64,000 bases of DNA from Bradyrhizobiaceae bacterium (GCA_003963145.1 RXJJ01000002.1:186001-250000), one strand, 5' to 3'; positions 7,905 to 15,597 are shown, counted from the first letter of the stretch. The notes: a model not told the origin generated them from the letters alone. Numbers and translations: made by a program.

Positions 7905-10169
7905 TCAAAGGTTGGATATACGCAAATCCTGCGAGGTCCGCCGCAACCGGCGGGCGAATTCCCGTGCGAGATTTCCAAGAATGCGGGACGCCAGCACCGG
8001 ATGGTCGTTCAAGAGCGTATCGAATCCGGCGCGCGAAAGCTCAAAGCAGGCCACTTCCTCGTCCGCCACGATGGTGGCCGAACGCGGCCCGGATTCGACC
8101 AGCGCCATTTCTCCGACAGTGGTGCCGCGTCCAAGGCCCGCGATCCTGCGCTCTTCGCCGGTCTCTGTCGTGATCCGCACGCTGACGCTGCCTTTGACGA
8201 TCAGCCACATCCGGTCGCCCGCGTCGCCCTCGCGGCATAGCGTTTCGCCGCGTTTGAAATCGCGGCGGACCAGAATTTTCTCGAGTTCGCACATTTCCGT
8301 GGCGGGCAAACCGTCGAAAAAGTCGATCTGTTCGAGCGGCAGTGTTGCGGAGGTGTCAGACCGTCTGCCGCCATAATGGCCGAGCAGATAGTCCTCGCTC
8401 CACTCCAGCGCGGTATCGAGATCCTGCGTCAGCGGCCGCAAGTCGGGGCGATGGCCGATCACATGACCGATGATCGCAGCCAGCGGCGGGCGGACGTTGC
8501 ACAAGACCAGCCGCTTGCCGCGCTCGCGGCTCTTGTCGAACAGCGCGCGGATGACGTGCGCGCCCGAGACATCGAGATCGGACACCCCCCGCATGTCCAG
8601 CACGACGATATCGGCCTGATTGTAGAGTTGCTTGACCCGGCGCGCGAGGCTGTCGGCATTGCCGAAGAACATCGCGCCCTCGAGGGCGAGGACGACTCGC
8701 CGGGAGCCGAATTTTTGCAGGACGCTCTGATCTTCCACCGCGCGGATGCGCTTGGAGAAGATGTCGTTGCCAGTAAAACTGCGGCGGATCAGCGGCCGGC
8801 TCATATTGATGACGAAGATCAGACCGGACAGGACAAATCCGACAATGACACCGGCGACCACGGACTGGAATACGGTGACGCCCATGACCACGAGCACGAT
8901 CAAGAGATCGTTGATGGCGTGCCGGCGCACCAATGGCATGTCCTTGCGGAGCACGTCTGAAATCAACTGTAAATTCCAGCGATCGAACAGGATCACGCCG
9001 ATCACCAGAAGTACGCCGACGAAAACGACACGGGGCAATTCCGCCAGAAGACCGGAAAAGAAGAACGTCGCGACAATCAGGGTCAGGCCCGCGACGATAC
9101 CGGTAAACCGGGTCCGTCCGCCAAGCCGAAATGCGATCAGGAGGGCGGATGGGATGGCGGAGCCACCGACACCGCCAACGATGGCGGCCGCGCAATTGGA
9201 GATGCCTTGCGCCGACAGATCGCGAACCGGGTGCACCTCGATCTCGGCGAGATTCTGCGCTGTCCGATAGGCCAGAAGGGATTCGACCGTCGAAATGATC
9301 GCAAGCACGACCGAAACAATCACAATATCGGGAAGCACGGAAAGCATTCGGCTGTCCGTCGTTTCCGTCAGCAACGGAAGCAAAGGCGAGTGCGGCGGAA
9401 ATGCGATATTCAACTTGCCGATGGTGGGGCCGAGATCGAGCGGGGATAGTCCGGTGATGACGTAATACGCCGCCGTTCCGAGCAGAAAACCCGCAAGAGA
9501 ACCGGGAATACGGCGGACAGTCGAAGGCAGTTTTACCCGCGCGGCAATTGCCGGATAATTCAAAATGAAAAGCGCCAGCAGAACCGCAAAGACCAGCATT
9601 GCCGGGTGATCCGGCATCATTTTGGAGGCATCCTGAAAGAATGGCTTGATTTGTGACAGGATGGTGAGAGCGCCCACGCCGTTGAGCAGGCCCGTCAGCA
9701 CCGGGTGCGGCGCGAACTTGATGACGCCCGCCACGCGAAAGACGCCGAACAGGATCTGCCATATGCCCGCCAGCAAAAGACAGAGCGTGACCGCCGTGAT
9801 AATCAGGGCAGGATGCCCCGATAGCGCAGGGTTGCCAACCAGACTCGCCGTCAATCCAGCCTGCACCAGCGCCATGCTGACGCGGCTTGTGCTGATGATG
9901 AAGGAGGATGTCGCGAGCAGCGCCGCCAGCACGCCGACCACAACGCCTCCGTACAGGCCCGCCGCTGCACCGGCGCCGATAAAGTCAGCGCCGAGCGGCG
10001 CGTAAACCAGAAGACCGCAAGCTGTGGATAATGGCAGGCAGACAAGTCCGACCATCAGGCCCGCTCCGATTTCGGACAACCAATGAGGGTTCGGCCGATG
10101 GGGCAGGGTCGTTTCGGGCACGGCAATTCTTGTGTTGGGAATCGACGGCCTCTGCATAGCCGGTCCCAT
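7905..10169 (-). CDS. SulP-family anion transporter with STAS and cyclic-nucleotide-binding domains
   Basis: The 754-residue protein has three parts. Residues about 30-440 form the multi-span SulP/SLC26 transporter core, with GLVCLPLSTACGLLVYAPLG at its start. A STAS domain follows at about 485-610 (VLALEGAMFFGNADSLARR and DLDVSGAH). The last 130 residues are a cNMP-binding domain with the phosphate-binding cassette VGEMALVESGPRSATI, in which the glutamate and arginine that hold the cyclic phosphate are present. SulP proteins move bicarbonate, sulfate or dicarboxylates; the substrate cannot be read here. The direct inference is anion transport gated or tuned by cNMP. The gene follows the cNMP-gated channel gene by 23 bases on the same strand, implying an operon. 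Confidence 0.92.
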   Translation of the reverse strand: MGPAMQRPSIPNTRIAVPETTLPHRPNPHWLSEIGAGLMVGLVCLPLSTACGLLVYAPLGADFIGAGAAAGLYGGVVVGVLAALLATSSFIISTSRVSMALVQAGLTASLVGNPALSGHPALIITAVTLCLLLAGIWQILFGVFRVAGVIKFAPHPVLTGLLNGVGALTILSQIKPFFQDASKMMPDHPAMLVFAVLLALFILNYPAIAARVKLPSTVRRIPGSLAGFLLGTAAYYVITGLSPLDLGPTIGKLNIAFPPHSPLLPLLTETTDSRMLSVLPDIVIVSVVLAIISTVESLLAYRTAQNLAEIEVHPVRDLSAQGISNCAAAIVGGVGGSAIPSALLIAFRLGGRTRFTGIVAGLTLIVATFFFSGLLAELPRVVFVGVLLVIGVILFDRWNLQLISDVLRKDMPLVRRHAINDLLIVLVVMGVTVFQSVVAGVIVGFVLSGLIFVINMSRPLIRRSFTGNDIFSKRIRAVEDQSVLQKFGSRRVVLALEGAMFFGNADSLARRVKQLYNQADIVVLDMRGVSDLDVSGAHVIRALFDKSRERGKRLVLCNVRPPLAAIIGHVIGHRPDLRPLTQDLDTALEWSEDYLLGHYGGRRSDTSATLPLEQIDFFDGLPATEMCELEKILVRRDFKRGETLCREGDAGDRMWLIVKGSVSVRITTETGEERRIAGLGRGTTVGEMALVESGPRSATIVADEEVACFELSRAGFDTLLNDHPVLASRILGNLAREFARRLRRTSQDLRISNL

Positions 10170-10192
10170 CCACCACTTACAGTCAATTTTGA

Positions 10193-11326
10193 TTATGGTT
10201 GCGGCGGGCTGTCCGTGGCCGCATTTTCATGTGCGCGGCGCCTGGCCTCGACATCGATCGCGTCGGCGAGTTGAGGATGACGCGCCATCAAGGCCCGGAA
10301 ATCGACCAGATCGAGCACAAGCAGGGTTGAGGATGTCACAGTGGCGACACTCGCTGTTCGCACCCTGGTGCCGAGCAGGGCGAGTTCCCCGAAAAACGAT
10401 CCGACGCCGAGCCTGATGCATTTGGTTGGCAATTCGACTTCGACCTCGCCGGCGGCCACAAAATACATGCAGTCTCCGATCTCTCCCTGCCGGACGATGG
10501 TGGTTCTGGCGCGCATGTCCACGCGGCGCAGGACACTGGTCACGTCGGCCAGCGTGGCGGGGCTGAGGGCGGCGAAAAATGGCACCTTGCCGAGCGTTTC
10601 CCAAGTCTGGATAAAATTATGACGGCGGTTCTCGGCGGCAAAGCCGGTCGCCAGAATACCTGTCCATAGACCGAACACGCCGAGCCCGCTGATCATCAGC
10701 ACAGCTGCGATCATCCGGCCTGCGGGCGTGACCGGCACCACGTCGCCATAGCCTGTGGTGGTCAATGTGACGACAGCCCACCACATCGAAGCGTGGATGC
10801 TTCCGAAAACGCCGGGCTGTACGTTCCGTTCGGCAACGTGGATCATAACCGCCGCGACAAACAGCACGACCAGAAAAAGGAATGCGACGCTCGCAAGCGG
10901 ACCGGACTCGCGCACAATCACGCGCCGCAGTTGCCGCAATCCTGCTATGTGCGGGATCGGTTTGAGAAGCCACGCGACGGCGAAAAGGGAGGCGGTGGCG
11001 TGATCTGCGCCCGCCAGTCCGGCCAGCGGGACTGCAAGCGCGCCGATTGCATCGATAACCCCCTGAAAGGACAGGGCGTAGGTTGCGGCCTGCCCAATCC
11101 GTGCAGCATGAACGAGCCGGACGAGCCATTCCCAGCTAAAAAAGATCACGCAGGCAAACAGCGCCGCCTCCGTCCACCACCGTTGCCCTTCGGGATCGGC
11201 GGTCATTGCCGGGATCAGCATGGTCGACAGACCGATGGCGAGGGCAGCGTAGGTCGCGCCGCGGCGCTGGCCAGCCACTGTCCCGGCGGCGAAATCGGCA
11301 AGCGCGGTCGAAAGCGATTGTGACAT
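10193..11326 (-). CDS. Cyclic-nucleotide-gated potassium channel (MloK1-like)
   Basis: The 377-residue protein has a six-helix channel core and a soluble C-terminal cNMP-binding domain. The pore helix and selectivity filter read TLTTTGYGD (filter at about 190-195), which means K+ selectivity. The cNMP domain has FFGELALLGTRVRTAS with the cassette glutamate and arginine intact. Size and arrangement resemble the Mesorhizobium loti channel MloK1, which is gated by cAMP without a C-linker-like tetramerisation ring. The S4 region has only a few arginines, so voltage sensing is probably weak. It is the first gene of a two-gene operon with the SulP transporter. The 262 bases upstream (11327-11588) are shared with the divergent membrane cNMP-binding gene and probably hold both promoters. 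Confidence 0.93.
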   Translation of the reverse strand: MSQSLSTALADFAAGTVAGQRRGATYAALAIGLSTMLIPAMTADPEGQRWWTEAALFACVIFFSWEWLVRLVHAARIGQAATYALSFQGVIDAIGALAVPLAGLAGADHATASLFAVAWLLKPIPHIAGLRQLRRVIVRESGPLASVAFLFLVVLFVAAVMIHVAERNVQPGVFGSIHASMWWAVVTLTTTGYGDVVPVTPAGRMIAAVLMISGLGVFGLWTGILATGFAAENRRHNFIQTWETLGKVPFFAALSPATLADVTSVLRRVDMRARTTIVRQGEIGDCMYFVAAGEVEVELPTKCIRLGVGSFFGELALLGTRVRTASVATVTSSTLLVLDLVDFRALMARHPQLADAIDVEARRRAHENAATDSPPQP

Positions 11327-11588
11327 GAGCGGTCGGGTTAATAAGCCGGAATGCCGTTAACAATCTCGGGAGACGGCTCGTATAGACGGCAACGTGCCCC
11401 TCCGGAAGGCGTCCGTCAACGCGGATACGGCCTCAGCGTTAAAGTTGGGGTCATGCCGCAGCTATTTGCCCGAGATGCCCGTGACTTGCAGGCAGAAAAC
11501 CGCTTCAATCGCTTTCAAACTTGTGGCTTAACGCGCGGGAGCCCGCAAGGCTGCGGGGACCGGCGATACATCAATCGGGTGGCATCAC

Positions 11589-12233
11589 ATGGATATGTCT
11601 GGGGTTGCATCTGGCGCGGGTGGCCTGATCGCATCGGCGTTCGTGGTCGCCGGTTACACCATGAGGACGATGATTCCGCTGCGTATCTTCGGCATCATGA
11701 CCAACGTGGTTCTGATCCTGTACGCACTGCCGCATCACAACTATCCGATCGTCGCGCTGCATACGATCCTGCTGCCGCTGAACATCTATCGTCTGCGCGA
11801 GATGCTGATGCTGGTGCGCAACGTCAAGAAATCGGTTGCCGGAAATCTGTCGATGGAGTGGCTGCGCCCGTTCATGACGGAACGCCGCTGCAAGGCCGGA
11901 GAGGTGCTGTTTTACAAGCATGAGACCGCGACCGAGATGTTCTACATCGTCAACGGACGGTTTCATCTTGTCGAATCCGGCATCGAACTTCCAACCGGCG
12001 CCATCGTCGGTGAATTGGGCATGCTGTCGCCCAACAACAAGCGCACGCAGACGCTCGAATGTATCGAGGACGGCCTGGTGCTGGGCGTCACTTATGCCAA
12101 GGTCGAAGAACTTTACGTCCAGAACCCCGAATTCGGATTTTACTTTCTGCGGCTTGTCAGTGCCCGGCTATTTCAGAATGTCGGGCGGCTCGAGGCCGAG
12201 CTGGCCGACATGCGGGCGAGGAGCGCGGCGTGA
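11589..12233 (+). CDS. Membrane-anchored cyclic-nucleotide-binding protein
   Basis: The 214-residue protein has three closely spaced hydrophobic segments (about 8-28, 31-48 and 50-66) followed by a cNMP-binding domain from about residue 90. The cassette is recognisable as VGELGMLSPNNKRTQTL, with conserved G-E and an arginine. Three helices followed by a cNMP domain is the topology of the animal Popeye-domain proteins; I note the resemblance but cannot show homology by eye. No enzymatic or DNA-binding domain is present, so it would act as a membrane sensor or a partner of another protein. Its TGA overlaps the GTG start of the next gene (GTGA), a strong sign of coupled translation. Confidence 0.85.
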   Translation: MDMSGVASGAGGLIASAFVVAGYTMRTMIPLRIFGIMTNVVLILYALPHHNYPIVALHTILLPLNIYRLREMLMLVRNVKKSVAGNLSMEWLRPFMTERRCKAGEVLFYKHETATEMFYIVNGRFHLVESGIELPTGAIVGELGMLSPNNKRTQTLECIEDGLVLGVTYAKVEELYVQNPEFGFYFLRLVSARLFQNVGRLEAELADMRARSAA

Positions 12234-13135
12234 AGCTGCCTGTCCCGATCAGGCTGCTCAAGGAACGCTATTTCGGCGAAGCCTCGCGTAATGCCTGGGT
12301 CGCGAAAAACCGTCTGGCGTCGCTCGCTCCGCGTTTGCCTCCGGAGGTCGCGGCTGTCGTGGACGAGGCCGTGCCTGTCCTGATCGATTATCAGGATCCG
12401 GATTATGCGCTGCTTTATATGGAGCGCATCGAGCGGCATTTGGGCGTTCCGGGCTTCGACCCGCCGACGCTGGCTGCGATCGCGCAGAGGATGCTGGCGC
12501 GGATGCAATATGAGGATCCCATTTGCGTCGCGCGGACCGTCGTGCGGGATGCGGGCGGCGAGGGGGTTCTGCCGAATCCGGCCTTCCAGACCGTCAAGCG
12601 GAAATTCCGCTGGGCTGAAATCGCAGCGCTTCTGCCGCCTAATACGGCCTCTCAGGTGAACGACGCCCTGAAAATGTTACACGCTCTCGACCGTATTGTG
12701 GTGTTGCGGTTCAATGCGGCCTGCCGGAGCGGGGTGCTGTGGCTCAAGGCCTGGACTCTCTCGCAGCGGATGCGGCCATTCTCGTCCCGCTTCCGTGCCG
12801 AGCGTGCCTGGGTGGAGCGCTGGCTGCACATGATGGATCGCAGTTGCGGACGTCAGCCCGGCGCCATTCCGGCAATTGTAGAGACCGCCGACCTGATCGA
12901 AGGCTGTGGATTGGTTTACGACACCGGTATGAAAAAATGGAATTTGATTATCGATCAACTCGTCAAGCCGGCTTGTGACGGTGAACTGGCGATTGCAGAT
13001 CTCGGTGAAGCCGTTCGTCGCGCCAACCGTACGGCGATCGAGAATGCCGATGTCGGGCGCTTGCGGCAGGTGATCGCCGAGATTACTGCAACAGCTGGAA
13101 AAGCTGCGAACGCGCCGGAGGGTTCGGCTGCATAA
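12230..13135 (+). CDS. Protein of unknown function coupled to the cNMP-binding membrane protein
   Basis: The start GTG at 12230 overlaps the preceding stop by four bases; the open frame extends further upstream but only inside that gene. The 301-residue product begins MKLPVPIRLLKERYFGEASR and is mostly helical in character, without signal peptide or membrane helices. The segment VLIDYQDPDYALLYMERIER and the later MLARMQYEDPICVAR remind me of the C-terminal DUF6537-type domain of indolepyruvate ferredoxin oxidoreductases, here without the catalytic part. That comparison is from memory and weak. The tight coupling suggests that this soluble protein acts with the membrane sensor. Codon usage matches the surrounding genes. 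Confidence 0.75.
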   Translation: MKLPVPIRLLKERYFGEASRNAWVAKNRLASLAPRLPPEVAAVVDEAVPVLIDYQDPDYALLYMERIERHLGVPGFDPPTLAAIAQRMLARMQYEDPICVARTVVRDAGGEGVLPNPAFQTVKRKFRWAEIAALLPPNTASQVNDALKMLHALDRIVVLRFNAACRSGVLWLKAWTLSQRMRPFSSRFRAERAWVERWLHMMDRSCGRQPGAIPAIVETADLIEGCGLVYDTGMKKWNLIIDQLVKPACDGELAIADLGEAVRRANRTAIENADVGRLRQVIAEITATAGKAANAPEGSAA

Positions 13136-13208
13136 CGCCGATTGCGTGATGTTTGTTTCACGATGTTGCACAAAGAAATTTGGAAACTCAAACAGGAATT
13201 CAAAGCAG

Positions 13209-13706
13209 ATGTTGAGCAGTGTCCGGATAGCGGTTGTCATCCTCGGTTTGGGCGGCAGTCTGCCGCTCGCCACCAATGCCTTATCCGCGGATATTTACAA
13301 ACTCGGCAACAACCAGCGCATTGCCTGCAACCGCAGTCTGACGGCCGGAAAATTGCAGAACATCAGCTGCAAGTCCTTCGCCTATGTGCTTAACAGCGTC
13401 ACATCCGAGTTCTATCGCTGCCAGGTGTCGGTTGCCGTCACCCGGGACAACAAGACGATCCTGAAGACCGAGGCTGACGGCAAATGCACCTCGCTCGGTC
13501 GCATATTCCCCGCCGATTCATCCTATTCCTTCGATGCCACCGAAACCGAGCCGCCCAACACCAATGCGTTTTTCGGATCGGGCGGGACGGCGATCTGGGT
13601 CAGCGACGCCGCGGCGCTGAAGGTCAGGGGCTGTATTCAGCTTGTCACCGGCATCGGGCCGGATCTTCTCAATTGCGTCGACATGACATTCGATCCGCAA
13701 AAATAA
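13209..13706 (+). CDS. Secreted hypothetical protein, 165 aa
   Basis: The start at 13209 gives a clean Sec signal peptide (MLSSVRIAVVILGLGG then a cut after about residue 27, NALSA). The open frame begins 21 codons earlier without adding anything sensible. The mature part has six cysteines at spacings that suggest disulfides (ACN, SCKS, RCQVS, KCTS, GCIQ, NCVD), which fits a periplasmic or exported protein. I do not recognise a family. It lies 73 bases after the coupled cNMP gene pair on the same strand, so co-transcription is possible. A hairpin immediately after its stop serves mainly the opposite strand. Confidence 0.7.
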   Translation: MLSSVRIAVVILGLGGSLPLATNALSADIYKLGNNQRIACNRSLTAGKLQNISCKSFAYVLNSVTSEFYRCQVSVAVTRDNKTILKTEADGKCTSLGRIFPADSSYSFDATETEPPNTNAFFGSGGTAIWVSDAAALKVRGCIQLVTGIGPDLLNCVDMTFDPQK

Positions 13707-13729
13707 AACGCGGGACAAAAGGCCCGCGT
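13698..13729 (-). terminator. Intrinsic terminator for the minus-strand small gene
   Basis: Seven perfect base pairs (ACGCGGG at 13708-13714 with CCCGCGT at 13723-13729) enclose an eight-base loop. Read on the minus strand they are followed by TTTTATTTTT. This is a good rho-independent terminator for the gene at 13743-13901. It overlaps the last codons and stop of the convergent secreted-protein gene. Confidence 0.75.
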
Positions 13730-13742
13730 GCGCGGTGTCACA

Positions 13743-13901
13743 TCATCGGGTGACGTAAAGCAGCACGACGATGAACGCGATGATAACTGCCGCGATCACT
13801 GCCCAGACCGAGACGCGTGTCTGGCTGGCCACGACACGCTTCGCCTCGTTCTCGGCAATCTGGTTGTCGATCGCCTTGTTGCGCTGCTCCTGATCCGTCA
13901 T
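13743..13901 (-). CDS. Small single-span membrane protein, 52 aa
   Basis: Read on the minus strand from the ATG at 13901, the 52-residue product starts MTDQEQRNKAIDNQIAENEA. It has a charged, probably helical N-terminal half, and a hydrophobic helix (WAVIAAVIIAFIVVLLYV) just before the C terminus. This is the shape of a tail-anchored or single-span inner-membrane protein. A terminator directly follows it. A G-rich sequence (TTGGGGCGAG) stands in the ribosome-binding position. The next small membrane gene lies 36 bases upstream on the same strand. No family recognised. Confidence 0.6.
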   Translation of the reverse strand: MTDQEQRNKAIDNQIAENEAKRVVASQTRVSVWAVIAAVIIAFIVVLLYVTR

Positions 13902-13937
13902 GGCTCGCCCCAAATGTGACAGGTCTTTTTGACAACT

Positions 13938-14099
13938 CTAATTGTGCGTCGCGCCGGCCGCCGTCGGAGCGGGATGGGAGGTGAGCTCGCGTTTCAGCCG
14001 TCCCGCATAGAACGACATGCCCAGCACCAGCGCGACCAGCAACAGAACGACCACAACGGCCTGTGGCGGCCTGGTGCACCACTGAAAAAAGTTTCGCAT
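13938..14099 (-). CDS. Small single-span membrane protein, 53 aa
   Basis: From the ATG at 14099 on the minus strand, the 53-residue product begins MRNFFQWCTRPPQ, has one strong hydrophobic helix (AVVVVLLLVALVLGMSFYAG), then a basic patch (RLKREL) and a low-complexity tail ending in THN. A purine-rich AGGTAG precedes the start at proper spacing. N-terminal helix plus basic stop-transfer suggests a one-span membrane protein with a cytoplasmic tail. It lies 36 bases upstream of the 52-residue membrane protein gene, and the two probably share a transcript. Function unknown. Confidence 0.55.
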   Translation of the reverse strand: MRNFFQWCTRPPQAVVVVLLLVALVLGMSFYAGRLKRELTSHPAPTAAGATHN

Positions 14100-14221
14100 C
14101 TTGACTACCTAATTCCATCCCTGATTGCGGATTTTAGCACGAAGCGGGTGTTGCAATCCAATAAAGCCGAAAGAGATTCGTCTCCGCTCTGTCAAGAATT
14201 GACCGAATCTGGGGGCAGTGC

Positions 14222-14389
14222 ATGATGACGGTGGAAATTGTGAAGGACGTCGCGATGTTTGCGCTCGTTAAGCGGTATTTTGCGAATGTACGTTTTGCGC
14301 GGATGAGTGATGGGCGTATCGTTCTCATCCGTGATCTGGGTCTGGTCAAGGGCGGTCGCGGTCTGCGGTGCCACGAAAGACTCATCTGA
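14222..14389 (+). CDS. Possible small ORF, 55 aa
   Basis: An ATGATG at 14222 opens a 55-codon frame (MMTVEIVKDVAMFALVKRYF at the start, CHERLI at the end). A GGGGG stretch lies about seven bases upstream. The codon choice is less GC-biased than in neighbouring genes and the opposite strand is open too, so this may not be a gene. Its TGA stop is the first triplet of a perfect 20-base tandem duplication. Confidence 0.25.
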   Translation: MMTVEIVKDVAMFALVKRYFANVRFARMSDGRIVLIRDLGLVKGGRGLRCHERLI

Positions 14390-14426
14390 TCCGATTAGAA
14401 AACTTGTGATCCGATTAGAAAACTTG
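14387..14426. repeat. Perfect tandem duplication of a 20-base unit
   Basis: The unit tgatccgattagaaaacttg occurs twice head to tail (14387-14406 and 14407-14426) without a mismatch. It is AT-richer than its surroundings. Confidence 0.95.
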
Positions 14427-14499
14427 CCGCGGGCTTGATTTATTCACGGCGAAGCCGCCTGTCATTCTCGACGCGGTCGTGCAGCGAGCGGCAGCCTTT

Positions 14500-14525
14500 G
14501 CCGTGTGACAATGCCTTGTGACAAT
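14500..14525. repeat. Tandem duplication of a 13-base unit
   Basis: gccgtgtgacaat (14500-14512) is followed at once by gccttgtgacaat (14513-14525), 12 of 13 positions identical. It lies in non-coding DNA upstream of the DUF2171 gene. Confidence 0.85.
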
Positions 14526-14593
14526 CGCCGGGTGGCGGTGTTTTCAGTCCGGGCGACCGCGAAAGCCTCACGCTTTGCGTTTATGGGGTGTCG

Positions 14594-14629
14594 AGGCCGA
14601 GAACCCTCATCAGGCCGAGAACCATCGTC
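14594..14629. repeat. Tandem duplication of an 18-base unit
   Basis: aggccgagaaccctcatc (14594-14611) is followed by aggccgagaaccatcgtc (14612-14629), 16 of 18 positions identical. It ends 40 bases before the start codon of the DUF2171 gene, so it may lie in its leader. Confidence 0.85.
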
Positions 14630-14669
14630 ACATTTGCGCGTTGGTAGAGTTTATCGAAAGGACCACTCC

Positions 14670-14909
14670 ATGACCGATCCCCGCATCAAGGAACATATGG
14701 AAGTCATCGGCGCCGACGGCGTGCATGTCGGCACCGTCGACCGCGTTGTCGGCAACCGGATCAAACTGACCAAGGCGGATAGTGGTGTCGGCCGCCACAA
14801 GGGCCATCATCATTACATTGATCTGGGTCTGGTGGCCGATGTCGAAGGCAAAAAGGTGCGGCTTTCCGCGAACGCCGATGTCGCCGTGACTTTTGAGGAA
14901 GAGGCATAA
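14670..14909 (+). CDS. DUF2171-family protein, 79 aa
   Basis: The ATG at 14670 has an AAAGGA ribosome binding site eight bases upstream; the frame is open earlier but only through tandem-duplicated non-coding DNA. The 79-residue protein begins MTDPRIKEHMEVIGADGVHV, continues with GTVDRVVGNRIKLTK, and contains the histidine-rich GRHKGHHHYIDL. This is the DUF2171 pattern, a PRC-barrel-like small domain common in rhizobial relatives and often linked to stress conditions; biochemical function is unknown. The predicted protein is soluble. Confidence 0.8.
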   Translation: MTDPRIKEHMEVIGADGVHVGTVDRVVGNRIKLTKADSGVGRHKGHHHYIDLGLVADVEGKKVRLSANADVAVTFEEEA

Positions 14910-14989
14910 CGCTATCGGATGTGGTCTGCCGGACGAACACTGGCACGGTTGCTCAGTCCTTTCATCGTTCATCAACTGTCCACGAACTG

Positions 14990-15154
14990 ACTTTGGGCTG
15001 TCTAACATTTGTGCTTGTCGTTTCCGGTGATCGGGACTTAGCTTTGATAAGCGGGTCCTTGCGGAGGCCACCCGGAAGAACTCCAAGCTTCCGGCCGCTT
15101 CTCATCCATCTGCAACCGAGCCCCTGCTGGGTCGTCCCAGTGGGGGTTTGTTTT
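14990..15154 (+). ncRNA. Candidate structured small RNA or long 3' UTR ending in a terminator
   Basis: The 397 bases between the DUF2171 gene and the next gene contain no convincing frame but clear secondary structure. CCGGAAG (15072-15078) and CTTCCGG (15088-15094) form a perfect 7-bp hairpin with a nine-base loop. Shortly after comes a strong terminator hairpin and T-rich run. This could be an independent small RNA or the 3' end of the DUF2171 transcript. No known family (6S, SRP, tmRNA, RNase P) fits what I see, and the 5' end is a guess. Confidence 0.35.
15121..15154 (+). terminator. Rho-independent terminator
   Basis: CCCC (15121-15124) and CTGGG (15127-15131) pair with CCCAG (15136-15140) and GGGG (15142-15145) around a TCGT loop, with a small asymmetric bulge. 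TTTGTTTT follows. It ends the candidate RNA or the DUF2171 transcript. Confidence 0.75.
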
Positions 15155-15306
15155 GGTGAGGCAAGATCGCCCGTCGGAACATTTTCCGTTTTGTGCGGTT
15201 TCCCACCCAAGCCGGTTTTCCCGTCCATTTCATTGCAAGGCGGTTTGCACTCGGTCCACGCGAACTCCGCAATCATCATATGCATTCGATGGGGAAAGGA
15301 ACCGCC

Positions 15307-15558
15307 ATGAGTTCTGAAATTCCACAGCCGCCGTTCATCTTTGAAGGCGCCGAAGATGTCGAGCTTGAGGAACCACGGCCGCCGGCCGCCTTGAGCGATG
15401 GCGTCCTGCGAGCGATCGACGCTCTCAAGACCGCAGTTGAAGCAGCTCGCAAACCCGGGATGCCGCTCAGTATCTTGAGTAATGTCGCGCGTGAAGCGCC
15501 TCTCGGCTCGCTTCTGGTGGCTTTCATGCTTGGCGTTATGGTGGGGCGCCGCCGCTGA
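15307..15558 (+). CDS. Hypothetical protein with C-terminal hydrophobic segment, 83 aa
   Basis: The ATG at 15307 follows a good ribosome binding site (GGAAAGGAACCGCC). The 83-residue product starts MSSEIPQPPFIFEGAEDVEL. It has an acidic, proline-rich N-terminal third, a helical middle (DGVLRAIDALKTAVEAARK) and a C-terminal hydrophobic stretch (LGSLLVAFMLGVMVGRRR) ended by three arginines. The C-terminal part is typical of small membrane-anchored proteins related to the DUF883/ElaB type, but the match is loose. Function unknown. Confidence 0.6.
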   Translation: MSSEIPQPPFIFEGAEDVELEEPRPPAALSDGVLRAIDALKTAVEAARKPGMPLSILSNVAREAPLGSLLVAFMLGVMVGRRR

Positions 15559-15597
15559 CGCGGGCCTTGATCTTCCCGCATCCCGATCTACCCTTGG

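Noticed and set aside
13708..13729. Hairpin as the terminator of the plus-strand secreted-protein gene
   Set aside because: On the plus strand it is not followed by Ts; the T tract lies on the minus strand, so it mainly serves the small minus-strand gene.
14134..14385. Minus-strand 83-codon frame (MSLSWHRRPRPPLTRPRSRM) near the tandem duplications
   Set aside because: Arginine/proline-rich without start signal or domain; competes with a weak plus-strand frame, neither is convincing.
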